The notes below the pieces were generated by a model. The model made no database searches and was not told the DNA's origin. It saw nothing but the letters and a program-made list of their open reading frames with translations. DNA of 64,000 bases from Acephala macrosclerotiorum. Its lineage: Eukaryota > Ascomycota > Leotiomycetes > Helotiales > Mollisiaceae. Location: the NCBI GenBank assembly GCA_014904845.1, contig MU119482.1, forward strand, positions 1 to 64,000. Direction: 5' to 3'. Below are positions 60,157 through 64,000 of the stretch, piece by piece. The stretch's first letter is position 1. Each line of letters begins with the position of its first letter. A program made the translations under genes and the position numbers.

Positions 60157-60552
60157 GCGTCAGTGGATGGGAAAATTGTCATTTAGCAAGGCGTCCGGGT
60201 CATACTTGCATATGGGTGGAGTTTGCGAGGGATGGTAGTTCATAAGAATATGAATACTACTTTGATTACGAGCACCTGCGTTTCTCATCAATTGTTTGTC
60301 GTGTCCTGAATGGGTCAAGAGATTCTGGCAAGTACTATTCTAATGCTGATGGGGACATCCTAATCTTCAAAACATTCTGGTCTGGGAGAGCAATTTTGGA
60401 CAAGACGACTTTTCACCCCAAATCGCACAACATGGAGGCTCAGGGGCAAGCACGAGGTTCAGTGACCCAAAACGCAAATTTGTGAGTGGCAGATCTACGC
60501 TGGCATGATTTTGAGGGTTTCAATCATTCCTCTATCCTACAGGTTCGATTCT
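60157..60552. other. Convergent intergenic region
   Basis: 3' ends of cyclin H (+) and the small hydrophilic protein gene (-). Nothing else seen. Confidence 0.5.
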
Positions 60553-61141
60553 CTATGCTCTCTCAGAAGCGACCGGCTGAGCACTAACAGGTTCCCTCTC
60601 CTCCGCCCCAGGAACATTCTGTCTTGCCTCCTGCGTCCCGCTCTTATCCTTCGTCCCCTTCGGGAAACCAATATCCAACCCCCTCTCCCTAAAGCTATCA
60701 CTCTGATCCGCCCCCACTCTCACCAACCCATTCTTCTCTTTTCTCCCATCACCCCTCAACTCATTACTTGTCTGTCCACTTCCCGGATGTCCATAGCCAA
60801 TATGCACATCAGCAGATGTGGCTCCATTGATAGTGGATTGGGCGTCCGTCCAGGTCTCTTTTGAGATGTTGGGGTTCATGGCTTGGCCTGGGATTTCGTT
60901 TTGGGTTTGTGGTTGGAAGGTGCGGGACGAGGGAGCGGTGCCGGCGGGGAGGGTCTCGGCGTGGAATTCGGGAGCGGCGTCATTGCCTACTTTTGTGCCG
61001 GGGGCGTGCTTTGTGTGTTAACATGAGTACATGAGAGATAGTGTGAAGAGTACTTACTCCTTTGGTGGTAAGAGGCTCAGAGGGAGGAACTCTGCTGTGG
61101 AACTCTCCTTGACTGGAGACTGCGTTTGGGTTTTCAGACAT
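60553..61141 (-). CDS. Small hydrophilic fungal protein
   Basis: Minus-strand exons 61141-61058 and 61008-60553 give 540 nt, 179 aa. The intron is 49 nt with GTAAGT donor and CAAAG acceptor, phase 0. The sequence is rich in Gly, Thr, Ser, Glu and Asn with almost no hydrophobic core, so it is predicted disordered. Segments such as SQGEFHSRVPPSEPLTTKG and TLPAGTAPSSRTFQPQ, then DVHIGYGHPGSGQTSNELRG, resemble small stress-associated proteins that I recall from filamentous ascomycetes, but I cannot give it a name. No signal peptide or domain. The gene structure is convincing; a function is not. Confidence 0.75.
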
Positions 61142-61827
61142 TATGACTGGGTTTTAAGATGCTCAATGAAATTGACAGTTAGCGAGTTGGAAGTGTGAAT
61201 AGCAATGCTCTCTGACTTCTCTTATATGCACAAGAGAGCAAGCTGTGGGACTGCTATAGCTTGTCGTGTGCTCATACTTGAACAGGCTGACGTCAAAAGG
61301 AGGCGAAAACATGGTTATATCATTTCAAAAACAACCGAATGAGGACAAATTTCCATGAACTGAAGGATACTTGAGCTTTCAGAAAATGATTGTCATGCCA
61401 AGAATTAAATTTAACTCTTGTTGGGTGATCTGGGTGTTTGGATGTATGAAATTGCAAAGTCAGGTATGGTCGAGCAGGAGTGAAGAGAGGGGAGGGGGTG
61501 TAGCCTTGCCGCAAGGCTGAGACAAGCGAGGCTTAGATTTTCCTTCCAGGCAAGCACACCAGCTAAAAAGCTCGTTGCAAGGAGAAGCCCCGTATGCATT
61601 AATAAACACCATTAGTCCAAGGTTGTGCAAATTTCGTGCGTATGCTGCGATAGCATCGTGCAAGGTTTCGCAATTCGAGGTCAATCCTCCAGCAATTCTC
61701 TTGTATATCTCCAGTTGCCTATTCCTGGCCCGCTACCGTGGGATCGTTCTGTATTGCGCCTCATTTTTCCTAGTATATGAACCTTTACTTGCCTTCGTAA
61801 CAGTGTCGTGTCGAATCGTTCCTTCAT
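61142..61827. other. Intergenic region
   Basis: About 690 bp: promoter of the hydrophilic protein gene and 3' region of the promethin-like gene. No gene supported. Confidence 0.5.
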
Positions 61828-62375
61828 TCAAACACCATTCTCCTTCACTTCTCCCTTAAAATCACCCAGCCCCTCTCCCTTATCAACAACAAACTTCTTC
61901 CCATTTGGCAATCCGACCTCTGTCTGGCCTTTGACGTTGACCGAAATTCTATCATACACCCACTTCGAGACCAAGAAGCTACTGATAGCCCAGACCCAGA
62001 AGATGAACCCCAGAGAAACGGTGATGAACAAGGTCGGAACGAGCACGAGGAGGGCGACACCGATCCAGAAGAGGGAGAAGAGGAGCGCACTGATGAGAGA
62101 GAGGAAGAGTGTTCCCAGGACGAAGGATGCGAAGAGTGCGAGTGGGAGGAAGGAGAATAGGAGTTGTGCAACGACGAATGTCTGTCATAATATTAGAATA
62201 TAGCTATGGCAGAAGTTGGCAGAGCTGAACATACAAAGAGAAGTGGCTGCTCTTGAGCGAAAGTGCCAGCCTTATTCCAGTATCGCTCTCGAGTTTGGGG
62301 GCTGAGGATGTAGCTGTCAACCAAGCTCTGTACGCGTGCAAAGACGCCTGACGCCTGACGCTGTTGGACCGCCAT
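61828..62375 (-). CDS. Promethin/LDAF1-like membrane protein
   Basis: Minus-strand exons 62375-62235 and 62181-61828 give 495 nt, 164 aa. Residues 1-47 are soluble (LSPQTRERYWNKAGTFAQEQ). Residues about 48-120 are a dense hydrophobic block (LLFSFLPLALFASFVLGTLF, ALLFSLFWIGVALLVLVPTL, FIFWVWAISSFLV) of helical hairpins, and the tail is soluble and charged. Length and layout match promethin/LDAF1 and the yeast Ldo proteins, which work with seipin at ER-lipid droplet contacts. The assignment rests on remembered motif similarity (NxxxxFxQEQPLLF before the hairpins), so a different small ER membrane protein remains possible. The start ATG and both splice sites are clear. Its start is 454 bp from that of the divergent dioxygenase gene. 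Confidence 0.7.
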
Positions 62376-62829
62376 TGCTTGTCAAGTATGAGGAATTCAA
62401 GTCGAAGTCAAATATCGTTGAATTGTCGGTTGACGAGAGCTGGTTGAAGCTTTCGTCGCATTGTGGTGTGAGGAAACAGGCTTTAGGAGCTCGACTTCAG
62501 ATCTCTTTGTAGGACGTGCCATTGGATGACGTGCAGCTACCACGTGGTGGTAAAGCGGCATAATGGTGGCTATTTCATACATGCTCCAAGATGCAACTCA
62601 AGATGGGAATTTTGATCAAAATGATTGGGTAAATGAGCCAATACGACCTTATCATATGGATTTAACTTTTACGTTTATATTGGGAAAGAAATACAGCAGC
62701 AGCTCACAATATCTACCAGTGACTTAAGCCTAAAGCGGCAGCCGCCCCTGAACCTCGGACTCGGTTAAATGAGACGACTTTTGAATAGCTTCAACTGAGC
62801 AATGTTGTTCTCCCAACGGACCAAACACA
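62376..62829. other. Divergent promoter region
   Basis: 454 bp between the starts of the promethin-like gene (-) and the dioxygenase gene (+). Nothing notable seen. Confidence 0.5.
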
Positions 62830-64000
62830 ATGAATACGAGCTTTAGAAGCGTCTATGGCGCCTCAAGAGTCCTCCCCAGAGTCTTTAGACGACCGATAAT
62901 AACAGATCTTCAAGCCTCAGAAGCAACCTCGACCGTCACCCCTCCACAAAGCAAGGTTGACCAAGCGCACATTTCAGACCTCACGTCTTCGGCTGTGCAT
63001 CGTGCAAAGACACATGAAGTCTTAGATCCACGCTATCAGGTTGGAGGTCGCTTGGAGTTTGGTACAAAATCATGGGATAGACATGATGAGAAGGGAGTAC
63101 CCAAATGGGGAGTGTGGGGGATTCCAATAAAACTTCAGACTGCAAAGGGCTCTTCAAGCATAACCACTGCGTAAGTACCCGATCATCTCTAAAAATAAGT
63201 CTATACTCACAAGAATAGACCGAACTTCTGGCTGAGGTAAAAGTCTTGCTCCAAGGCTTTATCGCGTGTTAATGGGAGCAAAGGGACAACTGCCGCTGTA
63301 AGAGTTGTATCAACCAGGACACTATGCAGAGAGCATTTGACACCTTTTCGGTACAGTTCCTTGTGTAGAATAGGGATTTGGGGCTAAATGTATCAGGTTC
63401 CCGCGGATATCATGCCCGAAGAAGTAGTTACGGAGACGGATGGTCTGAAGGTTAAATGTCTGTGGGTTACCCCCTGTTCTGGCTTCTTACTGACTTTTTA
63501 GGGGCTGGAGATGGACACATCAGCAAATATGATTGGGACTGGCTTGTAAAGCATAGGTCCCATCCTCTAGCTGGCTACTATTATCCGACGACGCTCAGAG
63601 TCGAGTAAGTCTTTTCGAAAGTGTGAGCAAATGCTATGCTCATGCATTATCAGTCGTTATTACTGGGGGTCCGAAATTGCCTCGAAGCCGCCTACAGTTC
63701 AGTATGATAAGATCATGGCTGGTGACGAAGGTGTTGGGGAATGGACAGAGAAGATCGTAAGCTCATTTACTCTCGTTTTCAATCATAGCTAACCCGAGAT
63801 CTAGCGGCGCTATGGCTTCTGCTATGTTGACGGCTGTCCAGTCTCTCCGGAGAAGACACAAGAGCTTCTCGAACGTATTGCATTCATTCGCGTTACCCAC
63901 TACGGTACCATCAACACCCTCCATTTCGGGATGTTTACACTGATGCCTTAAGGCGGATTCTACGATTTCACAGCAGATCTCACAATGAAAGATACCGCTT
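62830..64000 (+). CDS. Trimethyllysine / gamma-butyrobetaine dioxygenase, 5' part
   Basis: 2-oxoglutarate/Fe(II) oxygenase of carnitine biosynthesis. The gene is cut by the window end. Exons: 62830-63170, 63219-63236, 63284-63350, 63397-63457, 63502-63604, 63654-63756, 63805-63904, 63953 to beyond 64000; all phases agree. An N-terminal presequence-like stretch (FRSVYGASRVLPRVFRRPII) suggests mitochondria. The N-terminal zinc module has APNFWLRDNCRCKSCIN and DTMQRAFDTFSVPADIMPEE, then WAGDGHISKYDWDWLVKH. The oxygenase domain starts with RRYGFCYVDGCPVSPEKTQE and ERIAFIRVTHYGGFYDFTAD. The iron-binding HxD lies beyond the window. Exon 2 is only 18 nt and intron 4 uses a weak GTCTGT donor. The trimethyllysine form is slightly preferred over butyrobetaine, from the PVSPEKTQELLERI segment. 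Confidence 0.88.

Noticed and set aside
63905..63952. In-frame stop in the dioxygenase gene, suggesting a pseudogene
   Set aside because: The segment is a 48-nt intron (donor after CACTACG, acceptor TTAAG). Removing it joins RVTHYG to GFYDFTAD in frame.

Overview
This is nuclear DNA of a filamentous ascomycete (Pezizomycotina). Short GT-AG introns of about 45-130 nt carry CTAAC/CTGAC-type branch sites. The gene set is typical: FlbD-type Myb factor, GT41 O-GlcNAc-type transferase, NCBP3, S10 carboxypeptidases, a promethin-like protein. The left end is an almost G+C-free block that looks like saturated RIP. Leotiomycetes is my best guess for the class, held only weakly. I see no virus, CRISPR array, convincing tRNA/rRNA gene or intact transposon.

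Left part (1-16.8 kb): an AT-rich block of roughly 97% A+T (1-1020) ends abruptly. It is followed by sec23 (COPII coat), the ribosomal protein uL11/L12 gene, a 1,627-residue TPR/GT41 glycosyltransferase and, on the minus strand, an FlbD-like two-repeat Myb regulator.

Middle (16.8-37 kb): an 8.8-kb stretch upstream of the Myb gene holds no recognisable gene but many microsatellites and minisatellites. It is followed by ureidoglycolate lyase (-), a SANT-like acidic-tail nuclear protein, an NCBP3 homologue, an unknown coiled-coil protein and vacuolar carboxypeptidase Y (-).

37-41.4 kb is a ribosome-centred cluster: SDO1/SBDS (+) converges on RPS18/uS13 (-), which is divergent from RPL17/uL22 (+). 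41.8-47 kb holds an F-box protein and a Cys-rich coiled-coil protein, both minus strand. A 4.6-kb gene-poor stretch follows, then a small fungal basic protein gene, a decayed gene full of stops and frame changes (53.6-55.4 kb), and a secreted S10 carboxypeptidase carrying a one-base frameshift. The right end has cyclin H (TFIIH), a small hydrophilic protein, a promethin/LDAF1-like lipid-droplet protein and the 5' part of a trimethyllysine/gamma-butyrobetaine dioxygenase that runs off the window.

Most genes are single-copy housekeeping loci without an operon-like logic. I found no undescribed multigene system. The strongest oddities are a GA-AG intron needed to make RPS18, an inverted copy of the RPL17 intron-1/exon-2 junction next to its own gene, the frameshifted carboxypeptidase, the decayed gene, and stop-free introns of length 3n in two genes. 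All exon coordinates were worked out by hand from splice motifs, reading frame and family conservation, without transcript evidence.
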